Shown here piece after piece: positions 17,682 to 26,890 of a stretch of DNA of 64,000 nucleotides. This DNA comes from Caballeronia temeraria. Lineage in GTDB: Bacteria; Pseudomonadota; Gammaproteobacteria; Burkholderiales; Burkholderiaceae. The stretch spans positions 248,001-312,000 of the forward strand of contig NZ_FCOI02000002.1 of the NCBI RefSeq assembly GCF_001544795.2, in the 5' to 3' direction. Below the pieces are notes generated by a model. That model made no database searches. It had not been told where the DNA came from and was given only the letters and a program-made list of their open reading frames with translations. Position numbers and translations under genes: made by a program. Positions within the stretch are counted from its first letter, which is position 1, and each line of letters opens with the position of its first letter.

Positions 17682-18884
17682 ATGATGCAAACCGATGTCG
17701 TGATCGTCGGCGCGGGGCCGGCGGGCCTGTGTCTCGCGAATGCGCTGAGTGGCGCGGGTTTGTCGATCGTGCTCGTCGAGCAGCAAAGCGTCGACGCGCT
17801 GCGCGAGCCCGCGTTCGACGGACGCGAGATCGCGATGACACAGAAATCCGTCGCGTTTCTGAAGACGCTCGGCGTGTGGGAGCGCATCGATGCGCACGCG
17901 AAATCGCAGCTCGCCGACGCGCGCGTCTTCAATGGTTCGTCGACGTTCGCGCTGAAGATCGGACATGCGCTATCGGGTCACGCGGAGCTTGGATGGCTCG
18001 TGTCGAATCATCTGATCCGGCGCGCCGCGTTCGACGCGCTCGAGCCTCTTCGCGCAGCGGGCGCGGATATCCGCATCATGGCATCGGAGCGCGTGATCGA
18101 TGTCGATACCGATGCCTGCGGCGCGCGCGTGCGGCTCGAAAGCGGCGCGACGATCGCGGCGCAGCTCGTCGTCGCGGCGGACAGCCGTTTCTCCGCGACG
18201 CGCCGCATGATGGGCATCGCCGCCGACATGCACGATTTCGGCAAGTCGATGCTGGTCTGCTGCATGACGCACGACAAGCCGCACGATCACGCGGCGTGGG
18301 AGTGGTTCGGCCACGGGCAGACGCTCGCGCTGCTGCCGATGAATCCTGATCCGGAAAGCGGCGCGCACCGGTCGTCGGTGGTCGTGACGCTGGAGGCGCG
18401 CGACATCGATCGATTGAGCCAGCTCGATGCGGACGCCTTCGATCGCGAGATCGAACGCCGTTTCGAGCGCCGGCTTGGTGCGATGTCGCTGCGCACGACG
18501 CGGCATGTGTATCCGCTGGTGTCGGTTTATCCGAAGCGCTTCGTGGCGAAGCGTTTCGCGACAGTCGGCGATGCGGCGGTCGGCATGCATCCGGTGACGG
18601 CGCATGGGTTCAATTTCGGGCTGGCGGGCATCGAGATGCTGTCCCGGTCGATCCGCGATGCGCGCGCGGCAGGGTTCGATATCGCCGGCGATGCGCTGCT
18701 TGCGCGCTATGAGCAGACGCATCGGCAGGACACGCGGCCGCTTTATCTGATCACGCGATTCATCACGGAGGTCTATACGCATGACTCGCTGCCGGCGCGC
18801 ATCGCGCGTGATGCGATGTTGCGGATCGGAGAAACGTTGACGCCGTTCAAGCGCGCCGTGGCGATGTCGCTCGCGGGAAGATGA
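17682..18884 (+). CDS. UbiH/UbiF-family FAD-dependent hydroxylase (possibly UbiM)
   Basis: This 400-residue class A flavoprotein monooxygenase has VIVGAGPAGLCLANAL as ADP-binding motif, a mid-protein DSRFSATRRMMG segment (the 'DG/DS' motif), and VGDAAVGMHPVTAHGFNFG near residue 300, the second FAD motif typical of ubiquinone hydroxylases. In ubiquinone synthesis these enzymes hydroxylate the ring at C1, C5 or C6. The compact length and the 'MHPVTAHGFNFG' variant suggest the UbiM type, but this is inference. A second ATG directly follows the first, at 17685, and has better spacing to the ggaaag. It is transcribed divergently from the SDR operon. Confidence 0.85.
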   Translation: MMQTDVVIVGAGPAGLCLANALSGAGLSIVLVEQQSVDALREPAFDGREIAMTQKSVAFLKTLGVWERIDAHAKSQLADARVFNGSSTFALKIGHALSGHAELGWLVSNHLIRRAAFDALEPLRAAGADIRIMASERVIDVDTDACGARVRLESGATIAAQLVVAADSRFSATRRMMGIAADMHDFGKSMLVCCMTHDKPHDHAAWEWFGHGQTLALLPMNPDPESGAHRSSVVVTLEARDIDRLSQLDADAFDREIERRFERRLGAMSLRTTRHVYPLVSVYPKRFVAKRFATVGDAAVGMHPVTAHGFNFGLAGIEMLSRSIRDARAAGFDIAGDALLARYEQTHRQDTRPLYLITRFITEVYTHDSLPARIARDAMLRIGETLTPFKRAVAMSLAGR

Positions 18885-18986
18885 GCGGTCGTTTGCGGAA
18901 ATTCCTATATCTTTCGGATGAGTAGGGATGCTGATGAAGTTGGAGTAAAGTCTCGCTGTTCGCAACGCTCAGCAAGGAGGAAAGCC

Positions 18987-19235
18987 ATGCGCGAATTCAA
19001 GATCATTCAAGGAGAGTTACCGTCGAATATCGACCCGGAATGGCTCAAGGAGATCCAGGAATATTCGGCACGACGCAGCGAAATCGAGGCAGAGGTGCGA
19101 AGGCAGATGGGCGAGCCGGACGATGACGATGACGTGGGCTTCATCGACGCGCTGTTGAGTTTTCCGAAGATCGACTGCGAGGACGCCATCTTCGATCGTC
19201 ATGCCGACAACGGAGCGTCCGATGTTTCTGGCTGA
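18987..19235 (+). CDS. Putative antitoxin of a VapC-type pair
   Basis: This 82-residue acidic protein lies directly upstream of, and overlaps by 14 bases, a PIN-domain toxin gene. It has a near-perfect ribosome binding site (aaggagg, 18974-18980). I see no ribbon-helix-helix, AbrB or Phd domain. The N-terminal half is mixed helix (NIDPEWLKEIQEYSARRSEI), followed by a five-Asp run and a hydrophobic/acidic tail (VGFIDALLSFPKIDCEDAIF) that could plug the toxin. The assignment rests on position, size and overlap. An N-terminal extension to 18918 is open but lacks a ribosome binding site. Confidence 0.65.
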   Translation: MREFKIIQGELPSNIDPEWLKEIQEYSARRSEIEAEVRRQMGEPDDDDDVGFIDALLSFPKIDCEDAIFDRHADNGASDVSG

Positions 19236-19638
19236 TACGAATGTCATCAGCGAGACCAGACGGGAAGAGCGCGCGAACGAAGGTGTTCGCGCGTTTTTTG
19301 AGGATGCCAGACGAAGACGGAAAAAAATATACCTGTCCGTCGTCACTGTCGGCGAACTTCGACGTGGGGTCGATTCGCTGCGCCACAGGGGCGACGCCCC
19401 GCAGGCAGAGAATATGGAGGCGTGGCTGAGGGGTGTCCTTCGCAGCTATGACAAGAAGATCGTGCCCGTGGACAGGAGGATCGGAGAATTGTGGGGACGT
19501 CTTCGTGCGCGGCATCCGGAGCCTGCGGTAGACAGGCTCATTGCGGCAACGGCCCTGGCTCGCAATCTGACGGTGGTCACGCGCAATGTCAGGGATTTCG
19601 AGACTGTGGGCGTCAAAATGATTAACCCCTTCGAATAG
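19222..19638 (+). CDS. PIN-domain ribonuclease toxin (VapC/FitB-like)
   Basis: This 138-residue PIN-domain protein begins MFLADTNVISE, the standard VapC/FitB opening. The acidic metal-binding set is visible as Asp5, Glu45 (VGELRRGV), Asp104 (PAVDRLIAATAL) and Asp125 in TRNVRDF. VapC toxins cleave tRNA or rRNA sites when freed from their antitoxin. The start at 19222 has ggag six bases upstream; an in-frame ATG at 19201 would give a longer overlap. It forms an operon with the upstream small gene. Base composition is less GC-biased than its neighbours, which suggests an acquired module. Confidence 0.88.
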   Translation: MFLADTNVISETRREERANEGVRAFFEDARRRRKKIYLSVVTVGELRRGVDSLRHRGDAPQAENMEAWLRGVLRSYDKKIVPVDRRIGELWGRLRARHPEPAVDRLIAATALARNLTVVTRNVRDFETVGVKMINPFE

Positions 19639-19645
19639 CAACGAG

Positions 19646-19680
19646 AGCCGGCCCGGCGCGCAACGCGCGGACCGGCCCGA
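19646..19680. terminator. GC-rich hairpin between convergent genes
   Basis: An imperfect stem (gccggcccggcgcgc / gcgcggaccggcc) lies between the toxin stop (plus) and the thiolase stop (minus). Neither side has a T run, so termination is inferred from position and the strong stem. Confidence 0.45.
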
Positions 19681-19685
19681 AGCCA

Positions 19686-20879
19686 TCAAAGAAGCTCGAC
19701 GCCCATCGCCGTCGCTTCCCCGCCACCGATACACAAGCTCGCGACACCGCGCTTCAAGCCGCGCGTCTTCAACGCGCCCAGCAACGTCACCAGAATCCGC
19801 GCCCCGGATGCCCCGATCGGATGTCCGAGCGCGCACGCGCCGCCATTCACATTGACCTTGTCGTGCGGCAGATCGTGATCGCGCATCGCGGCCATCGTCA
19901 CGACGGCGAAGGCTTCGTTGATCTCGTAGAGATCGACATCGCCCGCGCGCCAGCCGTTCTTCTCGAGGAGCTTGCGGATCGCACCGACGGGCGCCGTCGT
20001 GAACAACGCCGGCTGCTGCGCGAACGTGCTATGCCCGACGACACGCGCAATCGGCGTCACGCCGAGCCGCGAGGCCGTCGACTCGCGCATCATCACGAGC
20101 GCCGCCGCGCCATCCGAAATCGACGACGAATTCGCCGCCGTGACCGTGCCGTCCTTCGCGAACGCCGGCTTGAGCGTCGGAATCTTCTCGATGTTCGCCT
20201 TGAACGGCTGCTCGTCGCGCTCGATGACCGTATCGCCCTTTCTGCCCTGCACGGTGACCGGCGCGATTTCCCACTTGAACGAGCCATCGTCGTTCGCGCG
20301 TTGTGCGCGTCGCAGCGATTCGACCGCGAACGCATCCTGCGACTCGCGCGAGAACGCATACGACGACGCGCATTGCTCCGCGAACGTGCCCATCAGACGG
20401 CCTTTCTCGTACGCGTCTTCGAGGCCGTCGAGGAACATGTGATCGAGCACCTGTCCGTGGCCCATGCGCATGCCGCCGCGCGCTTTCGGCAACAGATACG
20501 GCGCGTTCGACATGCTTTCCATGCCGCCCGCGACGATCACATCGACCGAACCGGCGAGCAGCATGTCATGCGCGAACATCGCCGCGCGCATGCCGGAGCC
20601 GCACATCTTGTTGATGGTCGTGCAGCCGGTGGCAAGCGGCAGGCCGGCGCCGAGCGCCGCCTGACGCGCGGGCGCCTGGCCTTGTCCCGCGGGCAGCACG
20701 CAGCCCATGATGGCTTCGTCGATCTGGTCGGGTTTCACGCCCGCGCGTTCGACCGCCGCCTTGATAGCGGCCGCGCCGAGTTGCGGCGCGGTGAGCGACG
20801 CGAAATCGCCCTGAAACGCGGCCATCGGCGTGCGTGCCGCCGACACGATGACGATCGGATCTTTCTGTGTCTCACTCAT
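19686..20879 (-). CDS. Acetyl-CoA C-acetyltransferase (biosynthetic-type thiolase)
   Basis: This 397-residue thiolase condenses or cleaves acetoacetyl-CoA. The nucleophile Cys93 is in NKMCGSGMRA; NEAFAVVTMAAM, the His of NGGACALGHPIGASGAR and the second Cys of SLCIGGGEA complete the active site. In this setting it most likely handles acetoacetyl-CoA from leucine breakdown, since it is the last gene of liuR-aceK-can-thiolase. A PHB-type (PhaA) role is also possible. Its start overlaps the carbonic anhydrase gene by 8 bases. Confidence 0.94.
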   Translation of the reverse strand: MSETQKDPIVIVSAARTPMAAFQGDFASLTAPQLGAAAIKAAVERAGVKPDQIDEAIMGCVLPAGQGQAPARQAALGAGLPLATGCTTINKMCGSGMRAAMFAHDMLLAGSVDVIVAGGMESMSNAPYLLPKARGGMRMGHGQVLDHMFLDGLEDAYEKGRLMGTFAEQCASSYAFSRESQDAFAVESLRRAQRANDDGSFKWEIAPVTVQGRKGDTVIERDEQPFKANIEKIPTLKPAFAKDGTVTAANSSSISDGAAALVMMRESTASRLGVTPIARVVGHSTFAQQPALFTTAPVGAIRKLLEKNGWRAGDVDLYEINEAFAVVTMAAMRDHDLPHDKVNVNGGACALGHPIGASGARILVTLLGALKTRGLKRGVASLCIGGGEATAMGVELL

Positions 20880-21654
20880 GTTTCAGCTCCTTGATGACGC
20901 CTTTGATCACTTCGGGAACGTCGCCCAGACGCGCCGCATCGGACGCGAGGACATCGTTCTCCGCGGAATGCGCGCCGCTGCGGCTCATCGCGGCAATGCA
21001 CGACCGGTACACCGGATCGATCTCCCCCGGTGCGCTGATCATCATGCCCATGTTGCGCAGGCGGCCGTCGTGCACGCCGTAGGTCCAGCCGTGCACGGTG
21101 AGTTCCTGTCCGCGCGCCCATGCATCGTCGACGATGGTCGTGCGGCACACGTTGACGGTCTGCTCGATCGTGTTCAGCTCGACGAGCCGGCGATGCCGCG
21201 CGTCGCCCACGGGCCATTCGTCGAGCAACGCGCCATGCTTTTCGCGCACGTCCTCGACGTGGCGCAGCCAGTTATCGGCGAGACCGACGCGCCGCCCGAC
21301 GAGCGCCGCGCCCACGCCCGAGCAGCCGTAATGGCCGACGACCATGATGTGCTTCACCTTCAGCACTTCGACGGCGAACTGGATCACCGACAGACAGTTG
21401 AGGTCGGAGTGCACGACCACGTTCGCGATATTTCTGTGCACGAACACTTCGCCCGGCGGCAAGCCGATGATCTGGTTCGCGGGCACGCGCGAATCCGAGC
21501 AGCCGATCCACAGATATTCGGGCGCCTGCTGATGCGCGAGGCGCTCGAAGAATTCGGCGTCTTCGCCCAGCTTGCGCTCGACCCATTGCTGGTTGTTCGC
21601 GAACAGATGGGCGAGGGGATTCGAAGCGTTGTTGTTGTCGTCGTTGTGGTTCAT
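20872..21654 (-). CDS. can: Beta-class carbonic anhydrase
   Basis: This 260-residue beta-carbonic anhydrase interconverts CO2 and bicarbonate. The zinc ligands are Cys52, Asp54 (CSDSRVPANQI), His108 and Cys111 (GHYGCSGV). The ATG at 21654 is used; a TTG two codons upstream is also in frame. Family members next to liu genes are thought to supply bicarbonate to the biotin-dependent methylcrotonyl-CoA carboxylase. It is 28 bases after aceK and overlaps the thiolase gene by 8 bases. Confidence 0.95.
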   Translation of the reverse strand: MNHNDDNNNASNPLAHLFANNQQWVERKLGEDAEFFERLAHQQAPEYLWIGCSDSRVPANQIIGLPPGEVFVHRNIANVVVHSDLNCLSVIQFAVEVLKVKHIMVVGHYGCSGVGAALVGRRVGLADNWLRHVEDVREKHGALLDEWPVGDARHRRLVELNTIEQTVNVCRTTIVDDAWARGQELTVHGWTYGVHDGRLRNMGMMISAPGEIDPVYRSCIAAMSRSGAHSAENDVLASDAARLGDVPEVIKGVIKELKHE

Positions 21655-21682
21655 GTTCAAAAGTCAAAGCATGACGGCGCGC

Positions 21683-23485
21683 TCAGGCGGCGCGCGCGTC
21701 TGTTCGACCGGGCTCGCCGAAACGCTCCGGATAGCGGATGCAGAATCGGATGTCCCGGTCATAGGGAAAGAAATCGGCGAGTTCGCCGCGCAGCAACTGT
21801 TCCTTGTGATGCTGCCAGAGCGCGGGATCGAAGAAATCCGCGTGATGTCGCATGAACGCTTCGCGCACGCGCGGATCGCCGAGCAGAAACGTGCCGTACG
21901 TTTCGGGAAAAATGTCGTGCGGACCGACGGTATACCACGGTTCGCCCGACAACTCGTCTTCCTCGTTGCGCGGCGCAGGCACGCGGCGCACGTTGCAATC
22001 GGTCAGATACTCGATTTCGTCGTAGTCGTAGAACACCACGCGACCATGCCGCGTCACGCCGAAGTTCTTGTACAGCATGTCGCCGGGAAAGATGTTGGCC
22101 TGGATCAACTGTTTGATCGCATCGCCGTATTCCTTGATGCCGTGATCGATTTCGTCGGCGTTGCCGTTCTGGAGGAAGAGATTGAGCGGCACCATGCGGC
22201 GCTCGATATACACATGCCGGATCACGAGATTGTCGCCCTCGTATTCGATCATCGAGGGCGCGTCTCGTTCGAGTTCGCGGATGAGCGCATCGTCCAGCCG
22301 CGCGACGGGCAGCGCGACGCTCGAATATTCGAGCGTATCGGCCATGCGGCCGAGGCGATCGTGCCGCTTCACGAGCTGATACTTGTCCTGGATCTTCTGG
22401 CGCGTGGTTTCCTTCGGCGGCGGAAACGCGTCCTTGATGAGCTTGAACACATACGGAAAAGACGGCAGCGTGAAGACGATCATCACGAGTCCCTTGATGC
22501 CGGGCGCGACGATGAACTTATCGCTCGAATGCGACAGATGGTGCAGCAAGTCGCGATAAAAATCGTTCTTGCCCTGCTTCTGCAAACCGACCGACGTATA
22601 GATTTCGGCCTTCGGCTTGCGCGGCATGATCGTGCTCAGGAACTGCACGAACGCGGATGGCACTTCCATGTCGACGAGAAAATACGAGTGCGAGAAGCTG
22701 AAGATGATGAGCACCTGCTCGCGCGAAAGCAGCACCGTATCGAGCGCGAGCAGTCCGGGCTTCGTATGCCGGACCGCGATGGCGAAGGGCAAGAGCGCAT
22801 CGCCATTGATGATGCGCCCGACGACATACGCCGCCTTGTTGCGAAAGAACAGCGACGAAAGCACGTGAATCTGAAAGTTCGGCGCGGGCGTGATGTCGCC
22901 GAAGGCATCGCGCAACGCCTGCATCACGCACTGCACGTCGCGCGGCAAATCCTCGAACGGCGGCTCCAGCTGAAAGTTCGTGACAATGCGCTCGAGCGTC
23001 GCGTCGAGGCCGTCCTTCTCCGGGTAATACGCGCGATACGTGGGCTTCGCGGCGGGTTCGTCGTTCTCGATGTACTCGGTCGAAATGGCCGGCCGCACGA
23101 AGATGAAATCGTTGTTGAAGTACGAGCGATGCAGAATCTTGCAGCACACGGAATTGAAGAACGTTTCCGCGCATTCGGGTTGACGGTGCGTCGTCAGCAA
23201 GCCGATGTAATGCAGCTTGATCTGTTGCCAGACGTCGTCGTCGATATTCTCCGCGTCGTACTCGTCTTCGAGCGCCGTCACGCATTCCGCGACGCGATCG
23301 TCATACGACGCGATGCGATCGCGCGCGAGCTGTTGCATCGCGAGCCATTCGCCGCGCTCGAAGAGACCTTTCGCCTCGATCGCCGCTTCGCGGAACACGC
23401 GGTAATGATGCTCGAAGCCGTCGAGGATCGTCTTGGCGACATCGAAGCCGATTTGCGACGAGAGCAGCTTGGGGAAATGATTCAT
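21683..23485 (-). CDS. aceK: Isocitrate dehydrogenase kinase/phosphatase
   Basis: This 600-residue bifunctional enzyme phosphorylates and dephosphorylates isocitrate dehydrogenase, setting the split between the TCA cycle and the glyoxylate shunt on acetate or fatty acids. Length and sequence fit AceK throughout: the ATP-binding [22 protein letters not shown] with its Lys, and the kinase/phosphatase loop [20 protein letters not shown]. It starts 32 bases after liuR and is probably co-transcribed with can and the thiolase gene. Placement with an acetyl-CoA-producing pathway makes sense, because its target controls how acetyl-CoA is used. Confidence 0.97.
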   Translation of the reverse strand: MNHFPKLLSSQIGFDVAKTILDGFEHHYRVFREAAIEAKGLFERGEWLAMQQLARDRIASYDDRVAECVTALEDEYDAENIDDDVWQQIKLHYIGLLTTHRQPECAETFFNSVCCKILHRSYFNNDFIFVRPAISTEYIENDEPAAKPTYRAYYPEKDGLDATLERIVTNFQLEPPFEDLPRDVQCVMQALRDAFGDITPAPNFQIHVLSSLFFRNKAAYVVGRIINGDALLPFAIAVRHTKPGLLALDTVLLSREQVLIIFSFSHSYFLVDMEVPSAFVQFLSTIMPRKPKAEIYTSVGLQKQGKNDFYRDLLHHLSHSSDKFIVAPGIKGLVMIVFTLPSFPYVFKLIKDAFPPPKETTRQKIQDKYQLVKRHDRLGRMADTLEYSSVALPVARLDDALIRELERDAPSMIEYEGDNLVIRHVYIERRMVPLNLFLQNGNADEIDHGIKEYGDAIKQLIQANIFPGDMLYKNFGVTRHGRVVFYDYDEIEYLTDCNVRRVPAPRNEEDELSGEPWYTVGPHDIFPETYGTFLLGDPRVREAFMRHHADFFDPALWQHHKEQLLRGELADFFPYDRDIRFCIRYPERFGEPGRTDARAA

Positions 23486-23517
23486 GTCGACCCTGCGCTT
23501 CGTGTTTGGACGTCACG

Positions 23518-23940
23518 TCATGCCGCTTTGGGTTTGCGCGCGCGCTTCTCGGCTCCCGCCGCGAGCAGCGCACGGCCTTGCTCCTCGTAGGCGGAGAGTT
23601 CGGCGAGCGTCGTGTTCAGATCTTCGAGCTGACGCTGGAGCACTTCGCGATGCGCCGCGATCGTATCGACGAAAGCCTGCAATTGCGCGGCGGTGCCGGT
23701 GGGCGAATCGTAGAGATCGAGCAGCGTGCGGATTTCCGACAGCGTGAAACCGAGGCGCTTGCCGCGCAGCGTAAGCTTGAGGCGCGTGCGATCGCGCGCC
23801 GAATACACGCGCCGCAGACCGTTCGAGCCTTCGCGCTTCGGCGCGAGCAGGCCCTGATCTTCGTAGAAGCGAATGGCGCGCGGCGTGATGTCGAACTCGC
23901 GCGCCAGTTCGGTGATCGTGTAATGCGTCGGTTGAGTCAT
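23518..23940 (-). CDS. liuR: MerR-family regulator of leucine/isovalerate catabolism, LiuR type
   Basis: This 140-residue MerR-type regulator has the HTH at residues 6-45 (YTITELAREFDITPRAIRFY), then the wing (RVYSARDRTRLKLTLRGKRLGF) and a dimerisation coiled coil around LQRQLEDLNTTLAELSAY. It has no metal-binding Cys. The sequence agrees with LiuR, which controls the liu genes in many proteobacteria. The start MTQPTHYT at 23940 is preferred to an upstream codon. A LiuR-like palindrome (23984-24001) lies 44 bases upstream, shared with the divergent MBL gene, which implies autoregulation. It is the first gene of liuR-aceK-can-thiolase. Confidence 0.85.
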   Translation of the reverse strand: MTQPTHYTITELAREFDITPRAIRFYEDQGLLAPKREGSNGLRRVYSARDRTRLKLTLRGKRLGFTLSEIRTLLDLYDSPTGTAAQLQAFVDTIAAHREVLQRQLEDLNTTLAELSAYEEQGRALLAAGAEKRARKPKAA

Positions 23941-23983
23941 CGCGGGCCGGCAGCGCAATTGCGCGCGCAACGTTAGAATGGGC

Positions 23984-24001
23984 GTTTACGTTATCGTCAA
24001 C
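23984..24001. promoter_or_regulatory. Probable LiuR operator
   Basis: The sequence gtttacg-ttat-cgtcaac is an 18-base inverted repeat with one mismatch pair, close to the published LiuR consensus built from GT(T)(T/G)ACG half-sites. It sits in the 105-base gap between liuR (minus) and the MBL hydrolase (plus), so one site could control both. Confidence 0.65.
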
Positions 24002-24045
24002 TTGGCCAAATTGCAACGCGGCGCAAACCCGGAGGCAGGAACCGC

Positions 24046-25119
24046 ATGAACGAACTCGAACGACAGCTCGACTATGTTTTCGCCGATGCCCTGCCCGAAT
24101 CGGGCGGCGTCAAGGAAGTGGCGCCGGGTGTGCTGTGGCTGCGCATGCCTTTGCCGTTCGCGCTCGATCACATCAACCTCTGGCTGCTCGCGGATGAAAT
24201 CGATGGCGTGAAGGGCTGGACCGTCGTGGATTGCGGCATTTCGAACGACGCGATCCGCGCGAACTGGGAGCGCGTGTTCGATTCCGTGCTCGACGGCTTG
24301 CCGGTGCTGCGCGTGATCGTCACGCATTGCCATCCGGATCATCTGGGACTCGCCGACTGGATCTGCAACGGCGGCGACAAGAATCGCTGGAACGTGCGAC
24401 TGTGGATGTCGCTCGGCGAATACGCGATGGGCCGTGTAATGGCCGCCGGCGACGGCTCCAACGCGGGCGGCGAGCGCGCGGCGGCGCATTTCGCGGCGCA
24501 CGGTTTGACCGACGAAGCCTCGCTCGACGCGCTGCGTAAGCGCGACAGCTATTACCCGGCGCTCGTGCCGTCGATTCCGGCGGAATATCGGCGCATTCGC
24601 AACGGCGACGTCATTCGTATCGGCGCGCGAAACTGGGAAGTCGTGTCGGGCTATGGCCATTCGCCGGAGCACAGCGCGCTCTTCTGCGCGGCCGACACAC
24701 TGCTCATTTCCGGCGACATGGTGTTGCCGCGCATCTCGACGAACGTGTCGGTGTTCGCGGTCGAGCCGGAAGGCAATCCGCTCGCGCTGTATCTGGAATC
24801 GCTTGGCCGCTACGAAACGATGCCCGCCGATACGCTCGCATTGCCCTCGCACGGCAAGCCGTTTCGCGGCGTGAAGACGCGCATCGGGCAATTGCGCGAG
24901 CATCATCGCGCGCGGCTGGCGGAAGTGCGCGACGCGTGTGCGGAAAAGCCATGCAGCGCCGCCGATATCGTGCCGATCATGTTCAGGCGCAAGCTCGATA
25001 TTCATCAGATGACATTCGCGCTCGGCGAAGCGCTCGCGCATCTGAACTTGCTTTGGCTCGATGGCACGTTGAAACGTCAGACCGGCGACGATGGCGTGAT
25101 CCGCTTCGCGCCGGCCTGA
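24046..25119 (+). CDS. MBL-fold metallo-hydrolase of the LiuR-divergent type
   Basis: This 357-residue metallo-beta-lactamase-fold hydrolase has the zinc motif THCHPDHLGLADW (His94, His96, Asp98, His99), a second set GYGHSPEHSALFCAADTLLISGDMVLP and LPSHGKPF, and a C-terminal helical domain. The general type is that of hydrolases found beside CoA-ester pathways; a thioesterase-like role is possible. It is divergent from liuR across a probable LiuR site, so it likely belongs to the branched-chain acid regulon. It has a ribosome binding site (ggaggcagg) just before the ATG at 24046. Confidence 0.87.
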   Translation: MNELERQLDYVFADALPESGGVKEVAPGVLWLRMPLPFALDHINLWLLADEIDGVKGWTVVDCGISNDAIRANWERVFDSVLDGLPVLRVIVTHCHPDHLGLADWICNGGDKNRWNVRLWMSLGEYAMGRVMAAGDGSNAGGERAAAHFAAHGLTDEASLDALRKRDSYYPALVPSIPAEYRRIRNGDVIRIGARNWEVVSGYGHSPEHSALFCAADTLLISGDMVLPRISTNVSVFAVEPEGNPLALYLESLGRYETMPADTLALPSHGKPFRGVKTRIGQLREHHRARLAEVRDACAEKPCSAADIVPIMFRRKLDIHQMTFALGEALAHLNLLWLDGTLKRQTGDDGVIRFAPA

Positions 25120-25125
25120 TCTCGC

Positions 25126-26721
25126 TTACTGCACGGACACCGCGCCGAAATTCACGCGCCCGAACGGACTCACGCTATACCCGCTGACGTTCGCGCGTGT
25201 GAGCGCCGCCGCCGTCGGATAGACGAGCGGAATCCACAGCGCCTGATCGTGGATGATCTTCTGCGCGTCGACATACGCCTTCGTGCGTTTGGCGATATCG
25301 GCGGTCGACTTGCCATCGGCGATGAGCTTGTCCAGTTGCGGATCGCAATAGCGCGCGAAGTTGATGCCCGACTTCACCGCATTGCAACTGAAGAGCGGCG
25401 ACATGTAGTTGTCCGGGTCGCCGTTGTCGCCGGCCCAGCCCATGAAGAGCATGTCATGCTGACCTTGTTTGGCCTGCTTGATCAGCTCGCCCCATTCGAT
25501 CACTTTCACCTGCGCCTTCACGCCGATCTTCGCGAGATCGGCTTGCAGCAGTTCCGCGCCCGCCTTCGGATTCGGATTCAGCACGCTGCCGTTCGGGCGC
25601 ACCCAGATCGTCGTGTCGAAGCCGTTCGGGAAACCCGCGTCGGCGAGCAGCTTCTTCGCATCGGCCGATGAATACTTGTACGCCGCGATGTTCTTGTCGT
25701 AGCTCCACGTGTTCGGCGGATACGGATTCACGGCAGCCGTGGCGGTGTTCTCGAACACGGTCTTCATGTACGTCGTGCGATCGAACGCCATGTTGATCGC
25801 CTGGCGCACCTTCGGATTGTCGAGCGGCTTCTTCTCCGTGTTGAGCGCGACGAACGCCGTCATGAAAGCCGGCGCTTCGCTCACTTTCAGCGACTTGTCC
25901 TTCTTCGCGTCGATGACATCCTGCGGCTTCGGCGACAGCGCGATCTGGCATTCGCCCGCCTTGATCTTCTGCGCGCGCACGGCCGCATCGGGCGTGATCG
26001 CGTAGATCAGCCGGTCGATCTTCGGCTTCGCGCCCCAGTACGACGGATTCACGTCGTAGCGGATGACCGAATCCTTCGTGTAGCTTTTCAGCATGAACGG
26101 GCCGGTGCCGATCGGCTTGCTGTTCAGATCGACCTGCTGGTTCGCCTTCAGCAGCTTGTCCGCATATTCCGATGAATAGATCGATGCGAAGCCCATCGTG
26201 AGGATCGGCACGAAGGTCGCGTTCGGTTCGTTCAGCTCGAACTTCACGGTGTGGTCATCGACTTTCGATACGGCCTTGATGAGCTTCACGAGGCCCATCG
26301 ACTGCGCATGCGGAAAGCCGCTCGCGCCCGCGACCTTGTGCCACGGATTGCTATCGTCGAGCATGCGCGAGAACGTGAAGACGACGTCGTCCGCATCGAG
26401 CGGACGCGTCGGCTTGAAGTAGTCGGTCGTCTGAAACTGAACGTTCGGACGCAGATGGAACGTGTAGGTGAGGCCGTCGCTCGTCACGTCCCACTTTTCC
26501 GCGAGCGAGGGCACGACCTTCTTCGCGGCTTCGTCGTAGGAGACGAGCGTATTGAAGATGACGTCCGCCGACGCGTTGGTCGTCACGAGCGAGTTGAACT
26601 GCACGACATCGAAGCCGTCCGGGCTCGATTCCGTGCAGACGGTGAGCGGTTTGGATATCGCGAGCGCAGGCGCGGCGAGGATGGCCAGCGCGGCGGCTGC
26701 GGCGAAGAAATTGAGGCGCAT
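25126..26721 (-). CDS. ABC transporter peptide-binding protein (DppA/OppA family)
   Basis: This 531-residue periplasmic solute-binding protein belongs to family 5 (SBP_bac_5). A signal peptide of about 21 residues (MRLNFFAAAAALAILAAPALA) precedes TVCTESSPDGFDVVQFNSL, the DppA-like start. Further hallmarks are NKLIKAVSKVD-type loops, RLIYAITPDAAVRAQKIKAG and the C-terminal QALWIPLVYP. The ATG at 26721 has ggag five bases upstream, so I prefer it over longer starts. Likely ligands are dipeptides or haem-like compounds. No permease or ATPase genes lie next to it in the window, so it is an orphan binding protein here. Confidence 0.92.
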   Translation of the reverse strand: MRLNFFAAAAALAILAAPALAISKPLTVCTESSPDGFDVVQFNSLVTTNASADVIFNTLVSYDEAAKKVVPSLAEKWDVTSDGLTYTFHLRPNVQFQTTDYFKPTRPLDADDVVFTFSRMLDDSNPWHKVAGASGFPHAQSMGLVKLIKAVSKVDDHTVKFELNEPNATFVPILTMGFASIYSSEYADKLLKANQQVDLNSKPIGTGPFMLKSYTKDSVIRYDVNPSYWGAKPKIDRLIYAITPDAAVRAQKIKAGECQIALSPKPQDVIDAKKDKSLKVSEAPAFMTAFVALNTEKKPLDNPKVRQAINMAFDRTTYMKTVFENTATAAVNPYPPNTWSYDKNIAAYKYSSADAKKLLADAGFPNGFDTTIWVRPNGSVLNPNPKAGAELLQADLAKIGVKAQVKVIEWGELIKQAKQGQHDMLFMGWAGDNGDPDNYMSPLFSCNAVKSGINFARYCDPQLDKLIADGKSTADIAKRTKAYVDAQKIIHDQALWIPLVYPTAAALTRANVSGYSVSPFGRVNFGAVSVQ

Positions 26722-26857
26722 GAGATCTCCGGTGATCTTCATTTTTTGTTCGTGGATGAGCGTGGGCACGCGCAGCAAGCGACGCGCCCGGCGCGGCCAG
26801 ATTACCGAATGCGTTCGTCCACGACAACGATTCGATCGGCATACGCTTATGCGCGGC

Positions 26858-26887
26858 TTGCCGAAACCGTGGGCATCGGGCTAAACT
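26858..26887 (+). promoter_or_regulatory. Probable sigma-70 promoter of the riboswitch transcript
   Basis: TTGCCG (26858-26863) and TAAACT (26882-26887) are separated by 18 bases, each matching four of six consensus positions. The expected start, about 26894, falls just before the conserved start of the riboswitch. Confidence 0.5.
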
Positions 26888-26890
26888 TGC

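Noticed and set aside
21572..23590. A 672-residue plus-strand frame opposite aceK
   Set aside because: Shadow of aceK: composition is Arg/His/Glu-rich, no start signals, and aceK matches its family over full length.
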